From positions 62,001 to 126,000 of the forward strand of contig CAMTZM010000003.1 of the NCBI GenBank assembly GCA_947086655.1: a DNA stretch of 64,000 bases, given 5' to 3'. The DNA comes from an uncultured Eubacteriaceae bacterium (lineage in GTDB: Bacteria; Bacillota; Clostridia; Lachnospirales; CAG-274). The notes beneath the pieces were generated by a model. The model was not told where the DNA came from, did no database searches, and saw nothing but the letters and a program-made list of their open reading frames with translations. A program made the translations under genes and the position numbers. Of this stretch, positions 26,228-35,127 are shown in pieces (positions within the stretch are counted from its first letter, which is position 1; every line of letters begins with the position of its first letter).

Positions 26228-28108
26228 ATGTCATTAAAAAAAATTTCATGTATTGTTTTGTTTTTTTTATGTGTGGCTTTTTTTGAAGTTGGCGTTTTTG
26301 GAGCTCCATGGATTACTTTAAATCTTAATTATGACGGTGCAAATCATAAATATAATGCAGAATCGGTATATTTATTTATTAACGGAGAAGAAATAAAAAA
26401 CTTAACGATGCCTCCTATTATTTTAAATCAGACAACACTTGTTCCGGCAAGGGAAGTATTTGAGCCTTTGGGAGCGAAGGTTGAATGGAGAAAAGAAACA
26501 AGCGAGGTATTTGTGACATATAATAATAATACCGTTAGCATCATAATAGGAAGTAAAACAGCAAAAGTAAATGGAGAAAATATACAGATGCAAATTCCGC
26601 CCAAAATAATAAATAATAAAACTATGATACCTGTCAGATTTATTGCAGAAGCTTTAAATTTTGATGTACAATGGGATAAAGCGTCAAGATATATATTAAT
26701 AAGAGAAAAGCAAAATGTTGACGAGACACAAAGTATTGTTGAAAAGACTACTGAGGAAACGAGCAATGCTGATATTATATATGGATATGAGGAAGAAGGC
26801 GCAATTTTAAAAAATGTAAAATGTGAAGACGGTTTTCTTAAAGTTGAGGCTAAAGGAAAGTTTGGAGATTATTCAGTACCTAATTCATCAAATAAAAAAA
26901 TTATTGCTTTTGATATTCATAACATAGAACTTGGTATTCAAAATGACTATAATTTTGACGATGAGTATGTAAAAAGTGTAAATCTGCTTCAGATACAGGA
27001 AAAACCTGCTAAAATTATAAGAGTTGCGGTTGAATTGCGCAAAGAAACGGATTATAATGTATATGTAGGAAATAACGGAACAAGTCTTGAAGTTGATTTT
27101 AAGAAAAGAAACTTAGATATAGGCTCGAATAATTTTTATTGGTCAGACGGGAAAACTGAGACTACGACAGCGTCGACAGGTAATATAGATATACCTATGG
27201 CGTCAGGTACTATTGTACCAAATGACAATTTTACGTTTGACTCTAATTTTAAAAGGTTGAAAATAAGAAAAGGTTCCGTAGATTTTAATGCGTCAAATGT
27301 AAAAATAAATAATGATTATGTGAATAATAAATGTGTTTTTAACTTAAACTGTAATTTAAGCAGTGTTGTTAATTCAGGAAATTTTTATGCTAATGATTCT
27401 TTGATTAAAAATATTAACGTATCTTCTTTAAATGATAACACGCATATAATATTTGAAACAAATGATTTAATTGAGTTTAGTTTATTTGAGGATAAAAATG
27501 ACTTTTACATATACTGGTCGCTGCCAAGGGAAGTATATTCAAAAATTGTTGTAATTGATGCCGGACATGGGGGACATGACGGAGGAGCGTACGGCAACGG
27601 GCTGTTGGAGAAGAATATTAATATTGATATTGCGTTAAAATTGAAGGCGTTATTTGAGAGAGATAATTCTGTTAAGGTTTATATGACAAGAAGTGATGAC
27701 ACTTTTGTAGAACTTGAGCAAAGAGCGGCCTTTGCGAATAAGGTTGGAGATATATTTATTTCTATTCATCAAAATTCATTTGACGCCGAAAGAGCTAATG
27801 GCACGGAAGTTTGGTATTATCCTCATTCTAATGATAATACTATTGGGTTTACATCAAAAAGACTTGCGGAGCTTGCTCAGGATGAACTTATTAAACTTCT
27901 TGGAAGTACTAACAGAGGTGTAAAAAGCACTGATTATGTAGTTTTAACTAAGACTAAAATACCAGCTATTCTTTGTGAGATTGGTTTTATTACAAATGTC
28001 CAAGAAGCTTCAAAATTAAGCGGCGACTCATACAGGCAAGCGGCTGCTCAGGCTTTGTATAATTCGGCGTTAAAAGCGTTTGAGGAATATTCTCCTGTTA
28101 GAAAATAA
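26228..28108 (+). CDS. N-acetylmuramoyl-L-alanine amidase with amine-oxidase-like N-terminal domain
   Basis: A 626-residue exported wall hydrolase that cuts between N-acetylmuramate and the stem peptide. The order is a signal peptide (about 1-27), a copper-amine-oxidase N-terminal-like fold (about 45-160, MPPIILNQTTLVPAREVFEP), an AMIN-like beta region (about 190-300), a further beta region and an Amidase_3 domain at about 438-620. The zinc ligands are H447 (DAGHGGHDGG), E461 (LLEKN) and H514 (SIHQN), and the catalytic Glu is E584 (CEIGF). The start is ATG 26228 with AGAGGATTGG upstream. The CheB-like gene follows after 21 bp. Confidence 0.94.
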   Translation: MSLKKISCIVLFFLCVAFFEVGVFGAPWITLNLNYDGANHKYNAESVYLFINGEEIKNLTMPPIILNQTTLVPAREVFEPLGAKVEWRKETSEVFVTYNNNTVSIIIGSKTAKVNGENIQMQIPPKIINNKTMIPVRFIAEALNFDVQWDKASRYILIREKQNVDETQSIVEKTTEETSNADIIYGYEEEGAILKNVKCEDGFLKVEAKGKFGDYSVPNSSNKKIIAFDIHNIELGIQNDYNFDDEYVKSVNLLQIQEKPAKIIRVAVELRKETDYNVYVGNNGTSLEVDFKKRNLDIGSNNFYWSDGKTETTTASTGNIDIPMASGTIVPNDNFTFDSNFKRLKIRKGSVDFNASNVKINNDYVNNKCVFNLNCNLSSVVNSGNFYANDSLIKNINVSSLNDNTHIIFETNDLIEFSLFEDKNDFYIYWSLPREVYSKIVVIDAGHGGHDGGAYGNGLLEKNINIDIALKLKALFERDNSVKVYMTRSDDTFVELEQRAAFANKVGDIFISIHQNSFDAERANGTEVWYYPHSNDNTIGFTSKRLAELAQDELIKLLGSTNRGVKSTDYVVLTKTKIPAILCEIGFITNVQEASKLSGDSYRQAAAQALYNSALKAFEEYSPVRK

Positions 28109-28129
28109 TAAGGTCGGGGGTGTGCGGTT

Positions 28130-29203
28130 ATGGCAGCAAAAATTATTGTAGTGTCATATGACAATGATTTGAAATACTCTGTAATGGAAGGTATAAAGGG
28201 AAGCGGTATGCAGTTTGAGGCATGTTATAATCTTTCTGGTACATTACGGCTTATGAGTACTAATAATCCAAATGTTATTATCCTTGATTTAGATAGTGGG
28301 TTTGGCGCTACGAACTTTGTTGAAATGATTTTAAAAAATTACAATCTTCTTATTATACTTACTGGTAAAGAAATGTCAAAGGTACATGATTTTATGCATT
28401 ATGGGGTAACAGATTTTGCTATTAAGCCGGATAGTTTTACATCAAGAGACGGAAGGGAATTTATTATTTCTATTACTGAAAGAGCACAAAGATTTTTAAG
28501 GTCAGGCGGACATCAAGTTGTAAGTCATATTCCTAAAAAGCATATACCAAGGTATGGTGGTGTGCTTGCAAGTGTAAGAAATTATACTACTGTATATGGT
28601 AAAAATAATTCTGGTACAGATAAGCTTATTGCCATTGCGTCATCTACTGGCGGTCCTGATGCGCTTTTTGAGGTTTTAACTAATTTACCGGAAAATATGC
28701 CGCCTATATTGATTGTACAGCATATGCCTAAAAATTTTACGTTACAGTTTGCTAAAAGGCTTGATAATTATTGCAAGCTTAGTGTAAAAGAGGCGGAATC
28801 GGGAGAGACTGTATATCCGGGAACGGTTTATATTGCACCTGGTGATTTTCATATGTTTCTTGAAAAATCAGGTACAGGGCTTCGAGTAAGGTGTGCAGGA
28901 GGAAATAAAGTAAACGGTGTTCGTCCGGCTGCTGATTTGCTTTTTAATTCTGTTGCTGATGTAATGAAAGATAAAGCCATAGGGGTTATTATGACAGGTA
29001 TGGGTGCTGACGGAGCGAAAGGTCTTAGCATTATGAAAAATAACGGCTCTAAAAATATTGGGCAAGATGAGGAATCATGTGTTGTATATGGCATGCCTAA
29101 AGAAGCTTATAGGCTTGGCGTTTTGGATATTGTACTTCCTCTTGATAAAATTGCTGGTGAGTTAATTAATTTATGTAATGTAAATCAAACCTTGAAATTA
29201 TAA
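28130..29203 (+). CDS. CheB-like protein-glutamate methylesterase with receiver-like domain
   Basis: A 357-residue protein. An N-terminal receiver-like domain (about 1-120; IIVVSYDND, then IILDLDSG, then KPDS) has an altered acidic pocket, so phosphorylation is uncertain. A complete CheB catalytic domain follows at about 165-350, with triad S172 (ASSTGG), H198 (VQHMP) and D294 (GMGADG). CheB demethylates chemoreceptors or amidates-deamidates their glutamines. No cheA, cheR or receptor gene lies in this window. Its close link to the amidase (21 bp gap) and a terminator right after it suggest a two-gene transcript. The start is ATG behind GGTCGGGGGTG. Confidence 0.9.
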   Translation: MAAKIIVVSYDNDLKYSVMEGIKGSGMQFEACYNLSGTLRLMSTNNPNVIILDLDSGFGATNFVEMILKNYNLLIILTGKEMSKVHDFMHYGVTDFAIKPDSFTSRDGREFIISITERAQRFLRSGGHQVVSHIPKKHIPRYGGVLASVRNYTTVYGKNNSGTDKLIAIASSTGGPDALFEVLTNLPENMPPILIVQHMPKNFTLQFAKRLDNYCKLSVKEAESGETVYPGTVYIAPGDFHMFLEKSGTGLRVRCAGGNKVNGVRPAADLLFNSVADVMKDKAIGVIMTGMGADGAKGLSIMKNNGSKNIGQDEESCVVYGMPKEAYRLGVLDIVLPLDKIAGELINLCNVNQTLKL

Positions 29204-29210
29204 AATTTTA

Positions 29211-29252
29211 AAACCTTGAGGCTGTTTTTTTAAAAAACCTCAAGGTTTTTGT
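29211..29252 (+). terminator. Intrinsic terminator after the CheB-like gene
   Basis: An 11-bp stem (AAACCTTGAGG at 29211-29221 with its complement at 29238-29248), a 16-nt loop and a T-run, 8 bp after the stop. Confidence 0.88.
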
Positions 29253-29269
29253 TATTGGAGGAAATACTA

Positions 29270-30688
29270 ATGGTTTTCAGCAGCTTAAATTTTTTATTTT
29301 TATTTTTGCCTATATTATTGCCGTGTTATTTTTTATTTGTATTTATAAAGAAAAGAAAAATAAGTAATTTTGTTCTTCTTATATTTAGTCTTTTCTTTTA
29401 TGCTTATGGCACGCCAAAATTTATTTTTATTATGCTTTTTTCTATTATTGTAAATTATGTTGGAGCTTTGTTTATTTATAATGATAAGCCGTATAAAAAA
29501 TTAGCTCTTTTTATAACTGTAATTTTAAACATTTCTGTTTTATTTTATTATAAATATGCTAATTTTTTTATAGAAAATATAAATAATATTTTCAATATAA
29601 ATATAAATACTTTAGATATAATTTTTCCTATTGGCATTTCTTTTTTTACTTTTCAAGGAATGAGTTATGTTATAGACGTTTACAGAAACGATACAAAGGT
29701 TCAGAAAAACCCTTTGAATGTTGCTCTTTATATTTCACTTTTTCCACAGCTTATAGCTGGACCAATAGTTAGATATTCAACAGTAGCCTTTGAGATAGAA
29801 GAAAGAAAAGAAACTTTAAATGATTGTTCAGAAGGTATTATAAGATTTTGTACTGGTCTTTTAAAGAAAGTTATTGTTGCCAATACTATTGGAATTGCAG
29901 CAAAAGAGATATTAAGTGTGCCGCCTTCTTCTATGAGTGTAACTCTTGTATGGCTTGGGGCTGTTGCTTATGCTTTTCAAATTTATTTTGATTTTTCCGG
30001 TTATTCGGATATGGCAATAGGTTTAGGAAGAATGTTTGGGTTTCACTTTTTAGAAAATTTTAATTATCCTTATATTTCTAAATCAATAACGGAATTTTGG
30101 AGAAGATGGCATATTTCTCTTTCAACATGGTTTAGGGATTATATATATATCCCTCTTGGAGGAAACAGATGCACAAAAATAAAAAATATAAGAAATATTG
30201 CTGTTGTATGGATTTTGACGGGATTTTGGCATGGAGCTTCATGGAATTTTATAGCATGGGGCGTTTATTTTATGTTGTTTCTCTTAGGTGAAAAGTTTGT
30301 TTATGGAAAGTTACTTGAAAAATTTCCAGCTTTTTTAAGACATATTTATGCTATAATATTAATTCTTGTAGGCTGGATAATTTTTTATTGTTCATCAATG
30401 GATACGGCAATAGCTTTAATTAAAAATATGTTTGGATTTGGAAAAATTCCTTTTATTAATAATTTAACGGTTTATAGTGTTATTGAGTATAAATTTGAGT
30501 TTTTAATTGCGTTTATAGGTTCTGTTCCTATTTTTAAATATATATCTGAATTTATAAAAGCGAGGGACGGTTTTATAAAAGAGTGTTTTTATTGTTTAAG
30601 GGTTATATATGCTTTTATTATATTTTTATTAAGTATTGTATTTATTGTAAGTTCGACATTTAATCCATTTATTTATTTTAGATTTTAA
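29270..30688 (+). CDS. MBOAT family O-acyltransferase (AlgI-like)
   Basis: A 472-residue multi-pass membrane O-acyltransferase of the AlgI/DltB group, which moves acetyl groups across the membrane to extracytoplasmic polysaccharide. About ten hydrophobic segments are visible. Diagnostic stretches are FQGMSYVIDVYR, LFPQLIAGPIVRY, FWRRWHISLSTWFRDYIYIP and the catalytic His in LTGFWHGASWNF. ATG 29270, preceded by TTGGAGGAAATAC, is chosen over the TTG at 29249, which lies inside the terminator of the gene before. It forms an operon with the DHHW protein gene 13 bp downstream, so the pair should acetylate a surface glycan. Confidence 0.93.
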   Translation: MVFSSLNFLFLFLPILLPCYFLFVFIKKRKISNFVLLIFSLFFYAYGTPKFIFIMLFSIIVNYVGALFIYNDKPYKKLALFITVILNISVLFYYKYANFFIENINNIFNININTLDIIFPIGISFFTFQGMSYVIDVYRNDTKVQKNPLNVALYISLFPQLIAGPIVRYSTVAFEIEERKETLNDCSEGIIRFCTGLLKKVIVANTIGIAAKEILSVPPSSMSVTLVWLGAVAYAFQIYFDFSGYSDMAIGLGRMFGFHFLENFNYPYISKSITEFWRRWHISLSTWFRDYIYIPLGGNRCTKIKNIRNIAVVWILTGFWHGASWNFIAWGVYFMLFLLGEKFVYGKLLEKFPAFLRHIYAIILILVGWIIFYCSSMDTAIALIKNMFGFGKIPFINNLTVYSVIEYKFEFLIAFIGSVPIFKYISEFIKARDGFIKECFYCLRVIYAFIIFLLSIVFIVSSTFNPFIYFRF

Positions 30689-30701
30689 GGGGAGTTTAAA
30701 A

Positions 30702-31886
30702 ATGAAAAGAGTATTTCAGATTTTAAATATAATTCTTTTTATTTCTTTAATTTTTGCCGTGCCTATATTTTCTAAGGTTTTGGATAAAGAGCATTTTTTG
30801 TTTTATGAGAATAGAAATGTAAATTATATAGAGGATTTTACAAAAGAAGGTTTTTTAGACGGTTCATTTTTTGAGAGCGTTGAGGATTATTTTACTGATA
30901 TATTTCCTTTTCGTGAGGATATATTAAAATTTCGTACGTATATGGATAGGTCTGTTTTAAAAAAACCGGTTGTAAATGATATTGTTTTTAGCGGTGATTT
31001 TCTTTTAGCGAAAGTAAATTATACAAAGTGTGATGAAAAACAAATAGAAAACAATTCAAAAATAATGGCGGCAAGACTTTCATCTTTAAATAAGTTTGTA
31101 AATTCTCAAGGAGGAAAGTTTTATTATGTATTTGTTAATGAACAGTATTCATATTTTAGGGATAAATATCCTAAGTATATTTTTAATAATGATGAAGTTC
31201 TTAATAAAACAAATTATTATTTTTTGAAGGAATTGAAATCTAAAAATATAGAGTTTATAGATATGGGAGAGGTTTTTTATAAATTAGGGAAAAAAGATTC
31301 ATTTTATTCAAAAATTGACCATCATTACAGTTATGAAGGAGCTTTTATAACTTATAAAACTATTATAGACAAAATTAATTCTGAAACAGATTTTAATGTA
31401 CCAAAGTTAAATGAGTATGATTTTAATTTTGAGTATGTCAAAAACAATTATATAGGTTCAAGAAACAGAAAGCTTATGGGTGTTTATGATTTTACTGAAA
31501 AGCTTGAGATGGGTTATCCTAAAACACATATTTCCTTTGAAAGATGGGATAATGGAAAAAGGTCTGAAAGCAAGCTTTTTTACACACCGCCTTATATGGA
31601 TGAAAATGTTACTTACCTTGCTTATATGGGAGGGGATATAGGAGAAACTGTTATTAAGACAAACAGAGAAAATCTTTTAAATGTTTTAATAGTAGGTGAT
31701 TCTTTTACAAATCCCCTTGAAACTATAATTTATACAAGTTTTAATGAAATGCGTTCAATTGATTTAAGAAAATATGATAAAATGACTATACGTGAATATA
31801 TTAGGGATTATAAACCTGATATAGTTTTAATGATAAGAGATGATATAAGCTGTCTTGATTTTGATGGAAATGGATATGTATATTAA
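30702..31886 (+). CDS. DHHW/AlgX-type SGNH-like O-acetylation partner
   Basis: A 394-residue protein with an N-terminal signal anchor (about 5-25) and an extracellular SGNH-like fold of the DHHW family. The motif IDHHYSYEGAF carries the Asp-His pair, and VGDSFTNPLE the presumed nucleophilic Ser. In AlgJ/AlgX and related systems such proteins take acetyl groups from the MBOAT partner and place them on the polymer. The gene sits 13 bp after the MBOAT gene. The start is ATG 30702 behind AAGGGGAG. The polymer is not identified, since no polymerase genes are near. Confidence 0.87.
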   Translation: MKRVFQILNIILFISLIFAVPIFSKVLDKEHFLFYENRNVNYIEDFTKEGFLDGSFFESVEDYFTDIFPFREDILKFRTYMDRSVLKKPVVNDIVFSGDFLLAKVNYTKCDEKQIENNSKIMAARLSSLNKFVNSQGGKFYYVFVNEQYSYFRDKYPKYIFNNDEVLNKTNYYFLKELKSKNIEFIDMGEVFYKLGKKDSFYSKIDHHYSYEGAFITYKTIIDKINSETDFNVPKLNEYDFNFEYVKNNYIGSRNRKLMGVYDFTEKLEMGYPKTHISFERWDNGKRSESKLFYTPPYMDENVTYLAYMGGDIGETVIKTNRENLLNVLIVGDSFTNPLETIIYTSFNEMRSIDLRKYDKMTIREYIRDYKPDIVLMIRDDISCLDFDGNGYVY

Positions 31887-31895
31887 AAAAATTTA

Positions 31896-32170
31896 AAAGC
31901 CGCTAAGTAAAATTAGCGGCTTTCAGCGTGTCGACAAAGTCGACAACGCTGTCATCGAAAAAAAGTTTTCGATGATTTTAAGCAGAAGAATAAAGAGACG
32001 TTTCTTCGTACAAGGCTTGAAAGCCCTTGAAACGTCTCTTTTCCTCAAACGGGCAAAGCCCGTTTTGCGGTTTAAAGTCTGCGACGCTTTTTCCATAAAT
32101 TAAAGTTAAAAAAAATTTTGATTTTTTTGACAGTCTAAACGCCGCTAAGTAAAGTTAGCGGCGTTTTTTT
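31896..32170. repeat. Array of six hairpins bracketed by twin terminators
   Basis: Consecutive stem-loops: AAAGCCGCTAA/TTAGCGGCTTT (31896-31923), CAGCGTGTCGAC/GTCGACAACGCTG (31924-31951), TCATCGAAAA/TTTTCGATGA (31952-31975), AAAGAGACGTTTC/GAAACGTCTCTTT with an inner hairpin (31992-32041), CAAACGGGC/GCCCGTTTTG (32046-32067), and AAACGCCGCTAA/TTAGCGGCGTTT followed by Ts (32137-32170). The first and last share the core CGCTAAGTAAA. The last is a good intrinsic terminator. The content between may be a structured RNA or an inserted repeat. No gene is seen in the 31887-32248 gap. Confidence 0.75.
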
Positions 32171-32248
32171 ATATAAATGAGAGAGTGAAATAAGTAATTT
32201 ATAAAAATACTGATTAAACCTGATACGTAAAATCAAATTATTTTTATT

Positions 32249-34726
32249 TTAAAGATAGTTTCGTGGTCCTATTAATGAACGAATTGCCGTATTTGTATAA
32301 GCTTCAGCCTTTGACGTATTTCCTGTAATGCTTATGTCTGAAAACTTTGCGGTGTTTACATTCACAAGCTTATTTTTTACTTTATTTCCGTCGGCTGCTA
32401 CTCCGATATATACTTTTTGAGACATAGGAACCGTTCTTTCTCCAACTTCAGTCCATTCTTTTCCGTCAGGCGAGCAATATGCTGTAAATGTGTCGCCCTT
32501 TCTTGTAAGTTTCATATAATAACCTAAATAATCATTAAGATTTTTAAAGGCTATATCATTTTTAAGCTGTACGCCTGTTTCAAGTGCACTTTCAGGCTTA
32601 TCAAGGTTTTCATCAAGCATGTCAAACGCTCCGCCCTTTTCGTCACGACCGGCAAGGTATATTGCGAATGCGTTTCTATAAAGAGTTTCTTCTTTGTTTG
32701 TTTCAGGATTTTTTTCTTTCCATTCATATGCTTTAGTGCTGGAGAGACCTAAAACAACAGCAGCTGAATCTGCTTCAAGACTTTCTCTTACCATTATTCC
32801 GGAAAAGGCATGATTGTCAACAGGTGTTGCTGAATCAAGTTTAACAACAATCTCTCCGTCTCCGTCAAGATATTTATATACATATTGGCATGTATCGTTA
32901 TTATCTATAAGTTTTCCGCTGCCTTTTACAGTTATTTTATCTTCTGAATATATTGTGCTGTTTCCGGCAACTTCTACATTTCCTATATCAGCAGCATTCC
33001 ATTGTGTGCCGGTTGTTGATTGGTCGTTAACATGTATTGCTTTAGGAACTGACTGAGTTTGGTTTCCGTCTTTGTCAGTTGCTTTAAGTGATATAAAATA
33101 TGTACCGTCGCCCAATCCTTCTATTTCATATCTGTAAGGTGCTTTTGTAAGTGTTGCAATTATTTCTGAACCGTTGAAAACTTCTACTTTTTCAATTCCG
33201 TCGTTATCTGTTATATTAGCTTCTACTATTACTTTGCTTCCTGTACTGTATTTTTGGTTATAAACAGGTGTTTTAACTTCTATAACAGGATTCTCAGGAG
33301 CATATTCCATATCTACAAGAGAATTTAAGTATTTTTCAAGGTTAGTATATCCGCTTCCATCAGAAGCAAGTTTCTTTCCGTCATCAGGGTTATTTGGGTC
33401 AAGTCCGTTAGCTATTTCCCATTCATCAGCCATTCCGTCTTTGTCTTTATCAAAATCAGCGTCACGTTTTACACTTTCCCTAACAGGAAGTCCGCCTATT
33501 TCAGCATCGACATTTGAGAAACGTCCTTGATTTGTTTTAACTTCATATATAATCCTTGCATCAAGAGCGTCACGTCGTGGAAGAACTGCACCGGCTTTAG
33601 CAAGAACTTCTTCATAAGCTTTTTCAGCAGATGTTGTTCTTAAATTTTCTTTTTCTGTACCGTCCATAGTAAATTCTTTATTCACTATTTCAGTAAATGG
33701 AGCAGCATCTTCGGATATATATATTCCTTTTGAGTTATCATTTGTTATTTCAGTATTTCCTTCAAGTACATTTCCGGCTACATAAAATCTTCCTGGTTTA
33801 TTTTTCTCTCCGGGGTTAATAAGCCGGTTTGTTACGCTTTCTCTTGTTCCCGGACCCGGTTTCATATAATTGTTTATGTAATTGCTGTCAGCACGGCCTC
33901 CGCCGTAAGCGGTATTAAATCCCCAGTTATATATTACGTTGTTTCTCATATCAAAATTAGCTATATGCTCATTGTCATCAGCCTCAGGAGTACCCCCGCC
34001 TAAACGTGGATTTCTTGATGTATGATTTGCAACAAGGTTATGATGATAAGTAGTATTTAAGCCGCCCCAAATAGCGCCGTATCCGTGACGTCCTTTTGTA
34101 TGTCCGCTCATTGTAAGGCTTTCAGCTATTATACTCCATTGAACAGTCATATTTTCTGCTCTGTAAAGAGACATTGTCTCATCAGTCGACCAACTTGTTG
34201 ATATATGGTCTACCATTATATTTTTCATGCTTCTGCCCCATATAGCGTCCATAGAATCGCCTTTATGTACGTTAGCAGCGCCGGGACGGAAACGAACATA
34301 TCTTATTATCATATTTTCGGAATTGCTTATATTTGTTTCAAAGCCGTATAATGTAATACCGTCTCCGGGAGCGGTTTGTCCGGCTATTGTAATATTTTTC
34401 CTATTTGTTATAAGCATTTTGTTTTTAAGTACAATAGTACCTGAAACATTAAATACTATTGTTCTATTGTCTTGACTTACAGCGTCTCTGAAAGAGCCTT
34501 TTATAGGTTCTTCCGTATCCGGGTCGTAATCTTCTAACGTATCGACAATATAAACTTCGCAGCCACGGCCTCCGCTTGTATATTTTCCGCCGCCTTCTGC
34601 TCCAGGAAACGCTGGTATATCAGATGGATAAGGATAAGATCCTTCTTTTGAATCAGCACCTGATACCATACATGGAGCAAAACACATTATGCCTGCCATT
34701 AGCAATGCCATTAATTTTCTTTTCAT
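32249..34726 (-). CDS. Secreted pectate lyase (PL1 family) with Ig-like and C-terminal beta domains
   Basis: An 825-residue exported pectate lyase that cleaves polygalacturonate by beta-elimination. The signal peptide (about 1-23) is followed by a right-handed beta-helix of PL1 type to about residue 390, with IPAFPGAEGGGKYTSGGRG, the Ca-site stretch MDAIWGRSMKNIMVDHISTS and the catalytic-Arg region NPRLGGGTPEADD. Next come a calcium-binding hinge (DFDKDKDGMADEWEIANGLD), a bacterial Ig-like domain (about 455-550) and a C-terminal LamG-like beta domain of about 240 residues. The order resembles pectate trisaccharide-lyases. No dockerin or SLH is seen. The start is ATG 34726 with AAAGGAGGATTG upstream. 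Confidence 0.94.
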   Translation of the reverse strand: MKRKLMALLMAGIMCFAPCMVSGADSKEGSYPYPSDIPAFPGAEGGGKYTSGGRGCEVYIVDTLEDYDPDTEEPIKGSFRDAVSQDNRTIVFNVSGTIVLKNKMLITNRKNITIAGQTAPGDGITLYGFETNISNSENMIIRYVRFRPGAANVHKGDSMDAIWGRSMKNIMVDHISTSWSTDETMSLYRAENMTVQWSIIAESLTMSGHTKGRHGYGAIWGGLNTTYHHNLVANHTSRNPRLGGGTPEADDNEHIANFDMRNNVIYNWGFNTAYGGGRADSNYINNYMKPGPGTRESVTNRLINPGEKNKPGRFYVAGNVLEGNTEITNDNSKGIYISEDAAPFTEIVNKEFTMDGTEKENLRTTSAEKAYEEVLAKAGAVLPRRDALDARIIYEVKTNQGRFSNVDAEIGGLPVRESVKRDADFDKDKDGMADEWEIANGLDPNNPDDGKKLASDGSGYTNLEKYLNSLVDMEYAPENPVIEVKTPVYNQKYSTGSKVIVEANITDNDGIEKVEVFNGSEIIATLTKAPYRYEIEGLGDGTYFISLKATDKDGNQTQSVPKAIHVNDQSTTGTQWNAADIGNVEVAGNSTIYSEDKITVKGSGKLIDNNDTCQYVYKYLDGDGEIVVKLDSATPVDNHAFSGIMVRESLEADSAAVVLGLSSTKAYEWKEKNPETNKEETLYRNAFAIYLAGRDEKGGAFDMLDENLDKPESALETGVQLKNDIAFKNLNDYLGYYMKLTRKGDTFTAYCSPDGKEWTEVGERTVPMSQKVYIGVAADGNKVKNKLVNVNTAKFSDISITGNTSKAEAYTNTAIRSLIGPRNYL

Positions 34727-34860
34727 TTCATTGCAATCCTCCTTTGTACCGACAAATTAATAGTAGTTTATTAAAGGTTATTTTAAAACTTTTAATTTAT
34801 AAGAACTAAATTAAGTAAGCTTAATATTACCTTTAGATGTCAGTACATATTATATAATAA

Positions 34861-34888
34861 AGTATAGCATATTATATTTTTTTTGCAA
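34861..34888 (-). promoter_or_regulatory. sigma-A type promoter of the pectate lyase gene
   Basis: On the minus strand TTGCAA (34883-34888), 16 bp, TATACT (34861-34866), giving a leader of about 130 nt. Elsewhere the 34727-35127 gap is AT-rich without a gene. Near 35083 it carries a short dispersed repeat (CCGTCGGTTAAATA). Confidence 0.45.
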
Positions 34889-35127
34889 TAGATTTTGTTT
34901 AAATCAAATTGTATCAATAGAAATATATTAAAAATATATATTTTTTTGTTTTCAAATTTATGCAGTTTTTATAAAATTGAAAACAAATGTCTATTTTAGA
35001 GTCAAATAACATATGGGAGAAAGCATTCGCCTTTATATTTAGTGAGAGTAATTAACCCAGTTTAAGGAACGGTGGACTTCTTCCGTCGGTTAAATAAACA
35101 TATGTGCAAAAAGTTATCCACATACTT

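Noticed and set aside
29249-29269. TTG 29249 as start of the MBOAT gene
   Set aside because: It lies inside the terminator of the previous gene; ATG 29270 has GGAGGAA just upstream.
34985-35127. Possible replication origin from DnaA boxes, CATATG repeats and AT-rich DNA
   Set aside because: No dnaA, dnaN, gyr or rpmH genes nearby, only three or four boxes, and part of the cluster is the coding end of the LRR gene.
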